Below the pieces are notes generated by a model. That model did not search any database and was not told the origin of the DNA. It saw only the letters and a list, made by a program, of their open reading frames with translations. This document shows, piece by piece, positions 45,241-55,018 of a stretch of 64,000 nucleotides of DNA. The DNA comes from Notospermus geniculatus (taxonomy: Eukaryota; Nemertea; Pilidiophora; Heteronemertea; Lineidae), in the NCBI GenBank assembly GCA_002633025.1, contig NMRB01000018.1, forward strand, positions 618,734 through 682,733. Reading direction: 5' to 3'. Numbering within the stretch: the stretch's first letter is position 1; each line of letters starts with the position of its first letter. The position numbers were made by a program, and so were the translations under genes.

Positions 45241-45345
45241 GGGTTTTGGGGCTGTCAGAGTGGCGCAGTGGAAACTTTGGCGCCTGTCACCTCTGAGGTT
45301 CTGGGTTCAATAACTGCTTGAACCCGGTCTTTATGTGATAAATTG
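45241..45345 (+). mobile_element. tRNA-derived SINE, copy 1
   Basis: An A-box TGGCGCAGTGG is followed about 40 bp later by a B-box-like GGGTTCAATAAC. The acceptor stem does not pair as in a real tRNA, so it is classed as a SINE. Confidence 0.65.
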
Positions 45346-45611
45346 CTCATAACTGATATGTACCTCCCTCTGTCATTAGACTATTTTGTCCAACCCGGTG
45401 AGCACATGGTCCATGGACCATTTCATTGGGTTAGTCAGGACTGCTTCGCACTCACTCCCTACATCATTGCAGCCTTGCCAGACTGTTGTGTTTAGTTCAT
45501 TCTTTGTGCAAAATAATAATATTGTGATACAAACCAGCATTCTTTTTCAGCTCGGCAAGGTTGTAGTACATGTATGTTGGATTTTGTGATAAAAAACCCT
45601 TGATGTTGAAA

Positions 45612-45715
45612 ACAGGATTATTGGGCTGTCAGAGTGGCGCAGTGGAAACTTTGGCGCCTGTCACCTCTGAGGTTCTGGGTTCAATAACTGCTTGAACCCG
45701 GTCTTTATGTGATAG
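45612..45715 (+). mobile_element. tRNA-derived SINE, copy 2
   Basis: Near-identical to 45241-45345, within a larger tandem duplication (about 45066-45345 versus 45436-45715). A further decayed relative with 'tcggcgcctgtcacctctga' lies at about 49915-49985. Confidence 0.65.
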
Positions 45716-46929
45716 AGAGGGCGATCTGTCTGACAGTGCAGGTTTTCTCCGGGCATTCCGGTTTCCTCCTGCAGTACGTACATTAACATTGCCCAATGTT
45801 GTCAATAGAGCTCATAATGGCGTATTTGGCGCTCAGCTCTTGATTCAATATTTTTTTTACATGATTATTTTTTCATGGATGTACCCTGTGCCAGGATTGA
45901 TTTGGGCAAAAAACCAATTTGTTGGGGGGGGGGGAATTAAGCTTCCATCGGGGAAACTAAATTTTGGTGTTGGGGAAAGTGGCAAAGTATGCTAAAAAGT
46001 TAGAAGCGTTTGATTATGAAATATGATCGTTTTACGGTAATTCCTCTTCGGCCATTTGGGGTAAAAAAAAACAATTTTTGACAAAAAAAGTCATTTTTGC
46101 CAGAACTCAATTACATCATTTGTAATCTTAAAAAAATAATTCACTATCTATGATGTAAAGAAAGATAAACATACTTACTTAACAAACAACATCGTGTTCA
46201 GTCATTTTGTCCCATCAGAAACACATCTGGTGGTTCCTTTTCAAGTTGAAGCTGGATTCATACTTCAGACGCCAGCGTCTGCGTCTGTAACGGGTCATCT
46301 CTGGAAGTATTGCATCTCTAGAATTTTGGACTGCAACTCTGGAGTTGCAATTGTGGAAGTCGGTTTTAATTGAAACACGAGGCGGCGCTGATGATCATGA
46401 CATGTACAGTTCCTTTGGAAGNTACATGTAAATTCCGGAGTCGACATGACGCTACATATGTGACATCTTTTAGACACTTGTATAACTAGTTACTTCCATA
46501 GTTGCAATTCCAGAGTTGCAACAGCACTTCCAGAGTTGCAACAATTCCAGAGTTGCACCGTAACATCTGTACGTCCGTAAACTCCCCCCGACAGTTTCAA
46601 ACCGCTACCCACTACGACGCCAATCTCAACTTATGACCAACAGTCGGCGCTCGCTGTCAATCCCCATTTGGGAATCTGCGCGATACTCGCCAGTAGGTCC
46701 AAATTTAATAGTGATTTATCGGCAGCTTTCATGAGGCAACTGGATTATATACCCTTCAAAATGTCCAAAACGTGGGGGCAGACTAACAGGTGCGTGACAA
46801 CATTGCTCATTTGCAAACGGGGCGTTGATCTTGTTGACTTTCCAATCGCATAAAGTATATCCTAGCCAATCAGCCCGGGCCCCCAACTCCTTAATTTTAG
46901 GGTACACATATGCTATGTTCCTGAGTTTG

Positions 46930-47150
46930 AAAAGGACCCCCTTATGGAAGGAGCCAAGGGAAATTTTCCACCCTTTTCTGCGGGCTTTTTTCGTCCAATT
47001 AGACCCCTAATAAGGAACCAAGATATTTTCACCCCTTTTTCGGGATTTTTCATGCAATTAGACCCCCTAATTGAAGGAACCAAGGGGTTTTCACCCATTT
47101 TTACAAGCTTTTTCATTGAGAATAGGGCTTTCATACCCCTTTTTGTTATT
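46930..47150. repeat. Degenerate tandem repeat, 60-70 bp period
   Basis: Units such as 'attagaccccctaa', 'aaggaaccaagg' and 'ttttcacccattttt' recur four to five times with indels. The open frames seen on both strands here are consequences of the repeat. Confidence 0.6.
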
Positions 47151-47186
47151 TTTTTCGGGAAGAGAACATTTTGGCCCCATTTTTAA

Positions 47187-47458
47187 GAATTTTGCGGGAG
47201 AAAAGTCATTCAAAGTACCCCTATTTTTAGTGTTTTTCTTTTTTCCCGAACAGTGCTGCCGAAATGACCCCTTNGATTGCTCATAACTGATATGTACCTC
47301 CCTCTGTCATTAGACTATTATGTCCAACCCAGTGAGCACATGGTCCATGGACCATTTCATTAAGAATTTTGCGGGAGAAAAGTCATTCAAAGTACCCCTA
47401 TTTTTAGTGTTTTTCTTTTTTCCCGAACAGTGCTGCCGAAATGACCCCTTACCTGGGA
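47187..47458. repeat. Duplicate contig ends around the single N at 47275
   Basis: The sequence from about 47187 to 47274 (aagaattttgcgggagaaaa ... gaaatgacccctt) recurs at about 47362-47451 after the N. The inserted part (47276-47361) resembles 45346-45430. This is most simply a faulty contig join. Confidence 0.75.
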
Positions 47459-47728
47459 AAATTGGAACGAGCATGTGGTATGGTTGACCCGCCCTGAGTG
47501 GGAGGCCCGGGCCAATCAGAAAGTGTGTTACTCCGGCGTCGGCTAAACCCGTGATGACGGCTCGTGATTGGATATCTCGTCAAACAGTGCCATCTGTTGA
47601 CTATAAGTCAGTTTTGGTGCCAATCATGCCAGTGTTCATGGTGTTTAGTGGGTCTATATCTACTGCGTCCGACGCACGATCAAATTCAATGAACTGTCTC
47701 GATCGGGAATAAGCTTTGTCGAACAATT

Positions 47729-47776
47729 AAGTTCAACCAAAAATAGATAGCTCGCTTATCTATTTTTGGTTCAACG
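47729..47776. repeat. Perfect hairpin
   Basis: gttcaaccaaaaatagata and its complement tatctatttttggttcaac are separated by about 8 bp. No termination or element context is obvious. Confidence 0.7.
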
Positions 47777-48823
47777 CACGACGATCGTTGGCGACCGATC
47801 GCGCAATCTCGCGTTCGATGCCGACCCCGTCGCGCGATTTGGTCGGTGTCGCCGTGAGAATTTTGAAATGTTCAAAAATTCGGCACGCATCAATGTTCGT
47901 GACATGTGTGTGCCACTTGCGTGAACACTGCGCGAACTCCGCGCGAATACTGCCGACGGTGCGTGTCAATGCGCGAAGTCGTTGGGGCGATGCGGGAAGG
48001 GGAACCGTGCGTGACAATGCGGTACCGTAGACAACAATGCGCGAACCTATGCGTAAACAAGTCGCCGATTGCGTAGACAGTGCGTAACTTATCACGGGCT
48101 TAAGTTCACCGAAATGGCACGCCTTGCCACGACGCATTGCGGGGACAAAAATCGTGCAAATTCAACGGAGAGTCGACAAGTTTCTCAGTTCCTCTCACCC
48201 TTTTCCCATGTAGTCTCAACATTTCTCGTTGCGGACGCTTCAAAAAGGCGCGAACTTCCCCATTGTAGAGCCCAAAAACTTTCATTTGAAAAACATCAAT
48301 AGTCCTTTTGCAGTAAATGGCTTTCTCGAGCGAGCCTTTTCTCCCGGGCCTTTTCTACAGGCGGAAGCGCCGCTGTGACAGGTAACGAGGGCAGCATAGT
48401 TGACTGAACCTTTTATACTGAATATTTCATAACATAGGTATATACGAAGTTTGCGTTTTTGCGCACTTTCGTGTCTGTGGTAAAAGAGGAAGTGCTGAAA
48501 ATGAAATCCTTAAATTAAAGACATCATCTAGGACTAGTTATGTAGAAAGGATTTCCAGATTGTTGTGAGTATCATTAACATATTTTTTAACGCACCCAAC
48601 GTTCGTCTCATACCAGATGTGTCAACGTCTTTGACATGCGACCGCATTATATTAGGCTACTTAGGCTAGTGCATGGGCCTATAGCTACAATAGCCAGCGC
48701 AGAGAAATAGAGGTTTATTTCACAAGGATTGTTCGTGTGAGTTGGCACGAAAACTACGACGGATGGGTGAGAAGCCAACTGTTAACACTATATATACGTC
48801 AACAACCCACAAAGTGAAAGTAA

Positions 48824-48967
48824 GGCCCGGTTGCACCAGCAATGCTCAAAGTTAAGTTTGAGGTGGACCTCAAATATGATTTGCCATTACAATTTGAGGT
48901 TGAGAACGACTTTGAGATTAGCTTGAGCACGAAGTCGACCTTAAGTGTGACTGGTGCAACCGGGCCT
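48824..48967. mobile_element. GGCCCGGTTGCAC-ended foldback element with TAA flanks
   Basis: Left ggcccggttgcaccagcaat pairs with right gtgactggtgcaaccgggcc, flanked by taa on both sides. A 3-bp TAA/TTA target duplication is typical of PIF/Harbinger-type elements. No coding sequence is present, so it is MITE-like. Confidence 0.75.
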
Positions 48968-49085
48968 AAATGTTAATGAAATCGTCATAAGGGTCTGCCC
49001 TGACAAACGAAATTCTTGTAAATTTCCTTTACGGCTGCGGCTAAAAACGCACGCCACAAATGTCACTAATCTCTGTGTGCACATA

Positions 49086-49218
49086 AGCCCCTTTCCACAG
49101 AAGCGGTAGCGTGAGCGTTTTGACGCTTCGCCCATTGTTTGGAAGCAGAGCGGCGGAAAATAACAAAAGATTTGACGCATCACGCAGCGTGAAACGCGTC
49201 TGTGGAAACGAGCCTTAT
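49086..49218. mobile_element. Foldback element with CCTTTCCACAGAAGCG ends
   Basis: agcccctttccacagaagcg on the left pairs with acgcgtctgtggaaacgagc on the right, with internal partial pairing (gcgttttgacgct with gcagcgtgaaacgc). No coding capacity. Confidence 0.65.
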
Positions 49219-49238
49219 ATTAGGCCCGAACCCACTAA

Positions 49239-50523
49239 AGCTTGATTCATACTTCTACGCCGTAATGTTGCGTAACGTAATTGTCGCCCGTACGTATCTC
49301 GATGACGTTACGCTGACGTCGTGGCGTCACGACGTCATTACGTACGTAGATAACGCACCCGCAGACATTACGCTGACGTTGTTTCTGGCTACGCTACGTA
49401 GAATACGTAGGGAATCCGCATGGGTTTTGGGATGATTTTATCTTTTTACGTATACGCAACTAAGCGCAATAGGCTATCGAGAAAGATGTTGCTGATTTAT
49501 AGCAATTAAGGATATTCACACTTGAAGCAGATACCTTAGGCTCTTGTCTCATGACTTCCCGATTCATCTCAACGTGATTTACCGAAAGATTTAGCATTTC
49601 TGAGCTAGGCCTACAAAAGTGGCCGTCACCCACAAAAGATGTACTGGCACAAAGAAAATATAAACAAAAGTTCACCTTTTTCATTTATAACAAACTTGCC
49701 CGGTCATTTACATTCTCAATTCTGATCGGCTGAGAGTTTTCATTCTTCATGACTGTGGCACGGGGTTTATTGCCCCATTTCTCCGCAATGCCGGGCTGGG
49801 TCAAAATTGACATACGGGGCCTGCCACATATCAATCGATTTGTATTTCTTGTCGGAATCTAGTACACCATGTTCCATCACAATATTCCTACTACCTCTTG
49901 ATATTTTCTGTCAGAGTCAGACCGGCGAAATGGAAACATCGGCGCCTGTCACCTCTGAGGTAGGCCTACCTGGTCCGATCCCCAGTAACAAATTAATTCC
50001 GTGGAAAAAATGAATTCCACAGAAAAATACATCTAAATCTTTCTTCCGTGGAATTCATTTTAGTCTGCGGAATAAATGTTTTTTGGGGAAAAACCTTTCA
50101 TCCCGCAGCAAAATTCGTCAGAAAAATATCAAGGGAAACTAAAGAGGTCGAACATTGAAAAAACATTGAATGTCTGTTAAAGGCCACCACACTAAGCTCT
50201 CCATTCTGGAAATTTTTATAAATCTCTTGATATTTTGACACATGCACCCATTGCACGGAGTAGCGCCTGTACCTACAGTGTGTGGTTCCATCACTTGCCC
50301 AGTAGAAGCGCTGTGTGATTATTTGCACGGCGCAGGATACAACGAAGCGGAAAGCATGAATCATTGTGCGTAACTGACGTAGGCCCGACGGGAAAATACG
50401 TTTACGTACGTCATCACACGGAATGCGAGAAAGTATGAACGACGCTACGTAATGTACGTACGGGAAATTATGATGACGCCGCACAGCGCCGTACTGGTTA
50501 CGGCGTAAAAGTATGAATCTAGC
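49239..50523. mobile_element. About 1.3 kb element with inverted ends gcttgattcatacttctacg
   Basis: Left agcttgattcatacttctac then gccgtaa; right ttacggcgtaaaagtatgaa then tctagct: inverted repeats of about 26 bp. The subterminal regions on both sides are rich in 'tacgta' and 'gatgacg' words that also pair. The interior has no recognisable transposase. It sits inside an older element whose ends (aggcccgaacccact, agtgggttcaggcc) lie just outside. Confidence 0.7.
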
Positions 50524-50662
50524 TTGACGCGTTTTCACGCAGCGGGAAAACGCAGCGGCAGAATATGCTTTGTTAAAAGGCAGCGGACCGAGAATATAAC
50601 AAAGAATTTGTCGGGCGGTGATGAAACCGCGGCGGCAAAACGCGACAGTGGGTTCAGGCCTT

Positions 50663-50815
50663 AAGGCTGCTTTTCCACGAGACGTTTGCGGGCGCGAAAT
50701 AGGAGGCGGACGCCGGTAGAAAAGATCGATCCAACGTATTTCCCTTTCGCTATTTCACCCGCACTCGCGCCCGCCTCCTATTCCGCGCCCGCAAACGTCT
50801 CGTGGAAAAGCAGCT
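50663..50815. mobile_element. Foldback element with gctgcttttccacgagacg ends
   Basis: ggctgcttttccacgagacg then tttgcgggcgcg on the left pairs with cgcgcccgcaaacgtctcg then tggaaaagcagc on the right. The middle also pairs (ataggaggcggac with cccgcctcctatt). Confidence 0.85.
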
Positions 50816-50955
50816 AAGCTGCTTTCCACGAGGCGTTTGCGGGCGCGGAATTGGAGGCGGGCGTGGGTGAAAAAAATCTTTCCAACGTATTTCCCTTTAG
50901 CTGTTTCACCCGCACCCGCTCCCGCCACCAAAACCGATTCCGCAAACGTCTGATG
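50814..50955. mobile_element. Second, adjacent and degraded copy of the same foldback element
   Basis: It starts aagctgctttccacgaggcg immediately after the first copy. Its right arm is incomplete (it ends near cgcaaacgtctgat). The abutting pair suggests tandem insertion or an unequal duplication. Confidence 0.75.
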
Positions 50956-51252
50956 TCAGGTCGCGACCTTGCGATGGCTGCAGCAATTCATGAATTACAT
51001 TTCACACCTGCTTCGGGGGAGGAAAGAGCGTCGATTGTCTGGGTGAGAGAAAAACATGTCCCATTGTAGGATCGTTGGACTCTGCAGCGATACACCTTGA
51101 CCCGTCATCGCAGGCTTAAAGAATTCCCCCTCCAGAAAGTGTCTTTATACATGTAGGCCTATTGTTCTAGGAAGGATTAACATTTTTACTTTGTACATGT
51201 ATTTGTATAATTACATACTGTATCTTTCAAACTTCAGATCACAACTAGCAAG

Positions 51253-52747
51253 ATGGCAACACGCTCAACCTTACACGCAGCTCGGCCTCTCTTCACCGGT
51301 GACGTTGGCAAGTGTTCCATCCAGGTCATGGTATTGGGTGGACTTATGTCGGTACCCGGGGGTCTCATAACCGGTCTCGGATACTCCCGCGGCCACGCCG
51401 ACAGGAATGACGCAACGTAAGGGTTACGGTTTCTGTAAATATAGACTTTCAGCAACTCCCCGTAAAAATCGTTGATATGACATACGTATCGAGCTAAAGA
51501 ATTCACAATGAAAGTCATTACGTAATACGGATGCGGATCGACGGTACGGGGCGTTGCTGCATCATGAAGGTGTTAGATGTTAGTGAAAAATGACATATCT
51601 GTTGTATGTTATTACGTCATAGTTGCATTATAAAGCGAATTTGATGTTTTCGGAAGAAAGAATCCCCTATAATGCGAATTGTTTATCTTTTTCCAGGCAA
51701 TTCTATTTGCTCGGTCCGATCCTACTGTCCGTCGGCATCATGTTACTTGTCATAGGTGTTGTATTTAAGGTGCTTGCCAAAAAGGGCATCATCAAACCTC
51801 GAAGCCAGGAAAGAATATCATCGGGAAGCGTGCGAGAAGCTCCCCAGGTAGATATCATGTCATAAATCAAATAATTTTTCCTCGCTTTCTCGCACTTTGT
51901 TCCAAAACTCTACAAGGCCCATTGGTGATTGACTGTCTAAAGCAAGGTTCATTGGCACACGGAATTGGTCCGGTTCAGGTCCGTAAAAAATCTATCAAAT
52001 GGACTTCAGCGTTGTCGTATCCGGAAAACTAGGGGCACACGGACTGGAAACGGACCGGATCCGTGTGCCAATGAACCTTGCTTAACACCTCGAGTGATAT
52101 CGCCTTTACACAAAGGAGGCCAATTTATTCATCCACGGTATTTTCAGGAATTTTTATGATAAATGTTTCCAGATGCACCCATGGTCACCGCCGCCAGCAA
52201 CCTCGCCCAGTTTCCCACCTCCATACACGATAGAAGTCGAAAGAGGGGATGTCCCGCAGGAAGTTCCGGTTCCGCCCATGTATACTCCACATGCCGACGT
52301 GGCACCTCCTGCATACGTCAATGAAGCATTTTGGTAAGGGATGGAATAATGTAATAGAAACTACATCATTCCGAAAAATGAAATCATTGATTTCAAATAG
52401 GCACTCAGCCAGTGCTGGGAGGTTGGAATATCTCGCCTTTACACCAATATCGGCTGGCGCAAGGCCGGGGTCAGGCTGTTGATATCGCTTCGAATCGAAG
52501 TCCTGGCACGCCTAGCTGGCTGCAGACGGCGGCATCCTCGTAATACTCGTAATCGAGAATTCAATTCTAAACAAAAGTTACTTACTCATCTCAACGTACC
52601 GGTACCAAAATATTTTTTAACACCCTACATGTATTAAGACCAGTATAGATAAGTGCTGTATCGCTCTTACTGCTCTCGGCATTCTGCTTCAGCACAATAC
52701 CGGCAGAGCCACCGCCTCCTTATGAAGAGGCTGAGACAAGACAATGA
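51253..52747 (+). CDS. TMEM171/TMEM174-like two-helix membrane protein with PPxY motifs
   Basis: Four exons: 51253-51416, 51697-51847, 52173-52333, 52693-52747. GT/AG sites and phases agree; 531 nt, 176 residues. Two predicted membrane helices: about residues 21-45 (VMVLGGLMSVPGGLITGLGY) and about 57-77 (LLGPILLSVGIMLLVIGVVF). The C-terminal tail has three PPxY motifs (FPPPYTI, APPAYVN, PPPPYEE). The second helix LLGPxLLSVG and the terminal PPPYEE match vertebrate TMEM174/TMEM171 (from memory of the family). PPxY motifs bind WW domains, notably of NEDD4-type ubiquitin ligases, so an adaptor role at a membrane is a fair inference. The true function is unknown. The start is the first Met ahead of helix 1. 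No signal peptide beyond helix 1. Confidence 0.8.
51938..52084. mobile_element. Foldback element in intron 2 of the PPxY protein gene
   Basis: aagcaaggttcattggcaca then cgga on the left pairs with tccgtgtgccaatgaacctt then gctt on the right. About 100 bp of GC-richer sequence lies between. Confidence 0.8.
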
Positions 52748-55018
52748 CAGCAAGGGAGGTGATGCCCTGGATGAACAGGATCGTGCAGACAAGACATTCA
52801 AGCAGGTTTCGCCAACGAGGAAGACTGACGGCGACAGCCCGTTTTATCATCCTCCCACAGCAGGGGTTTTTACCTCGCTCCTCTTCATCCGCTCACTGCG
52901 GTGACGAAGGGAGCGAGCAGTAAGAACGCCTTTATCGACGTCGAACGTTACCAGCGTGGGGACGAAGTGTACGACGACGGTGACCTGGGTTGGACACAGG
53001 AAATGTCTAGTCTAGATTCATTCAAACTGCTGTAACGAAACAGAGGTGAAAAACTCAAGATAGCACTATATTGAGAATATCACCTTCCGCCTTGTGTTCA
53101 CCAAAATTTGTTTAATAAAGAATAAGTTTTATCAAGAATATACATATTTATACCGATGTCGAGTACACTCTCCGAGGTATAGTCTCAGCTGTCGATGAGT
53201 TTTTGATTGAGGGCATGACAATAAGACAATAAGGCCACACTTTTTATATTTATTGGATTACGGATTTTTCAGGCCGAAACCTATGTAGGAGGGGAGGGAA
53301 TAAAAATAAAATACAAAAATCTTTACCTTTTTTTATTTTTTCCCTAGTGTTACGTACTATGTGTCACAGAAATTCAAGGGGGAGGGAATAAAAAAAGTGA
53401 AATGTGGTAAAAAAGAAATAAAACCGTTTGATGCAACAGTAGAACAAGAGATAGGGCCTACATAGGGGCCTATATCCTGAAAATACAGGGCGTCAACATT
53501 TAAATATCTTTTACGTTGCACCTAGTCATGCTAGTGGTCGGCGGGAAAAAAACAAGAACACAAAATAGACCATCGGGAATTTTATTTTTTTTCAACATTT
53601 TCAAAAAACCTGGGAGGGGGGATCCGTAATCCAATAAATAAAAAAAGTGTGGCCTAAGAAATGGATTTCGTCCTGCTCTGTGATCCTTTGTCGATATTTT
53701 AATTAAACAATACTGACCATGGTGAGATCATTGAGCGCATATCGATATTCTCCGCTGATGCACCAGGTGTACGTGAGATTCTTATTTGTAGAAGATTGGA
53801 ATAAAAAATCTCATTATCAAAAAGAAAATTTGAAGTTGGCTTGGGAGTTTCATTATTGCAGATGGCGAGATGCATGTAGGCCTATTTGGTTGGTGTGTAT
53901 TCATTATATTGCAGATACATAAAGTGAGTTCTTTTTTGTATGTGAGATAACGAATCCGTTATCTTACATGTTCCGACTATTTTCCCTGGAATTCCCCATT
54001 GCTGCAAATGAGTGCAGTGATGATAGGGCCTACATATGGGAGGATGTAGGCCTAATTGACGATATTTCGCCAACTATAAGGATTTCTAGCCTCGGCAACT
54101 AACCAAGTAAATCTTTGATTGCCGAAGCCACACTTACATCTAGATCTATAGCCCGATTTCTAAACACCAGCGCCGTGCGAGCGTCGAACAACTCTCCGTA
54201 GCAATAAGGTGCTCTCACTCAGCACACAAACCACGTGACCCAACATCTTGACAATTTTTTTTATATGACATTGATGACAGTCAGTCACTAGTCAAAAGGG
54301 CAAAGTGGATGGAGCGGGCGAGCGACCGACCGACCGAGTGAACGCGGTGTGACTGACTGAGTGAATGAATGAATGAATGAATAAATGAATTTTATTCAGA
54401 CCTAGAGAAAGTACAGCAACTTTGAGAAACATATTTGAACAGACTGTGGAAACACCCACAGAACATGCAGAACATGGACATATCTTATAATTGTTTTACC
54501 ATTGTTTTACTTTTGCCCTGTGTATACAGGTGTATTTTGTTTTTTATTCTGTACCTACTTAAAAAAATTGTATCCTTACCCTTCCGGGCCACTTTCTTTT
54601 ATGTTAATAAGTTCTATTCTATTCTATTCTATTCTGGACATGGCCACAGCCCCGAGGCCAGGAACAATTTCACACGAGGAAAGGAACAACATGCTATGAA
54701 ATGAATTATTTAACACTAGCATATTGTACCCGTGGGCGGTAGTATGGAGGAGTGTGTTTTTTGGGATGAGAGTATGAGTTCTTTACAGAAGAAGGTACAA
54801 GAGACTGAGTGCATGAGTTGCACAAGTTGAAATACATCAACAATGAGAAAGTCAATAGTCAATAGTGGGGGCAGTAGCGCCGCGGGAGTGGAACGGCAAA
54901 GAAGTGAACCAGTCTAGATTTTAGACTGATTCTCTGCCCTCTACGTAAAGCTCTGCTGTACTCGTGTAGCGAGAGGGCTGCGGCGGCAGAGACCAGTCTA
55001 CACAAGATCAAAACAAAG
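52748..55018. other. Intergenic region with foldback and microsatellite sequence
   Basis: It contains a diverged half of the 11478 foldback element (52847-52925), an inverted-repeat element (53230-53657), a TGAA/CTGA microsatellite (54350-54395) and a TTCTA microsatellite (54613-54640). No gene recognised. Its start is the 3' flank of the PPxY gene and its end presumably the RUFY 5' UTR. Confidence 0.65.
53230..53657. mobile_element. Foldback element with ggccacactttttat ends
   Basis: Left ggccacactttttatattta then ttggattacgg pairs with right ccgtaatccaataaataaa then aaaagtgtggcc. The interior is AT-rich with no coding capacity. Confidence 0.75.

Larger units (their letters stand above)
45066..45715. 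repeat. Tandem duplication, about 370 bp period, carrying the SINE
   Basis: The blocks starting 'ggactgcttcg' and containing 'tcattgcag', 'aaataataatattgtgatac' and the SINE occur twice with a few differences. They are separated by a block with ggtgagcacatggtccatgg, which recurs at about 47333 and 57122. Confidence 0.85.
43585..51252. other. Intergenic repeat region without recognised genes
   Basis: Between HAPSTR1 and the PPxY membrane protein I find only duplicated segments, SINEs, foldback elements and low-complexity stretches. Several reading frames of 60-150 codons lie here, but all cross repeat arms or have no recognisable domain. The CpG-rich stretch at 47800-48110 has no conserved coding pattern I recognise. 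Confidence 0.65.

Noticed and set aside
45250-45330. Possible tRNA gene
   Set aside because: A-box-like and B-box-like motifs are present, but the acceptor stem does not pair and the sequence recurs within a larger repeat. SINE is the better call.
46944-47186. Open frames with repeated Phe-rich segments
   Set aside because: They arise from a degenerate 60-70 bp tandem repeat with no splice context and no recognisable domain.
47800-48110. CpG-rich stretch as a possible promoter island of an unseen gene
   Set aside because: No coding exon with recognisable homology follows on either strand, and the stretch is bordered by a hairpin and repeat sequence.
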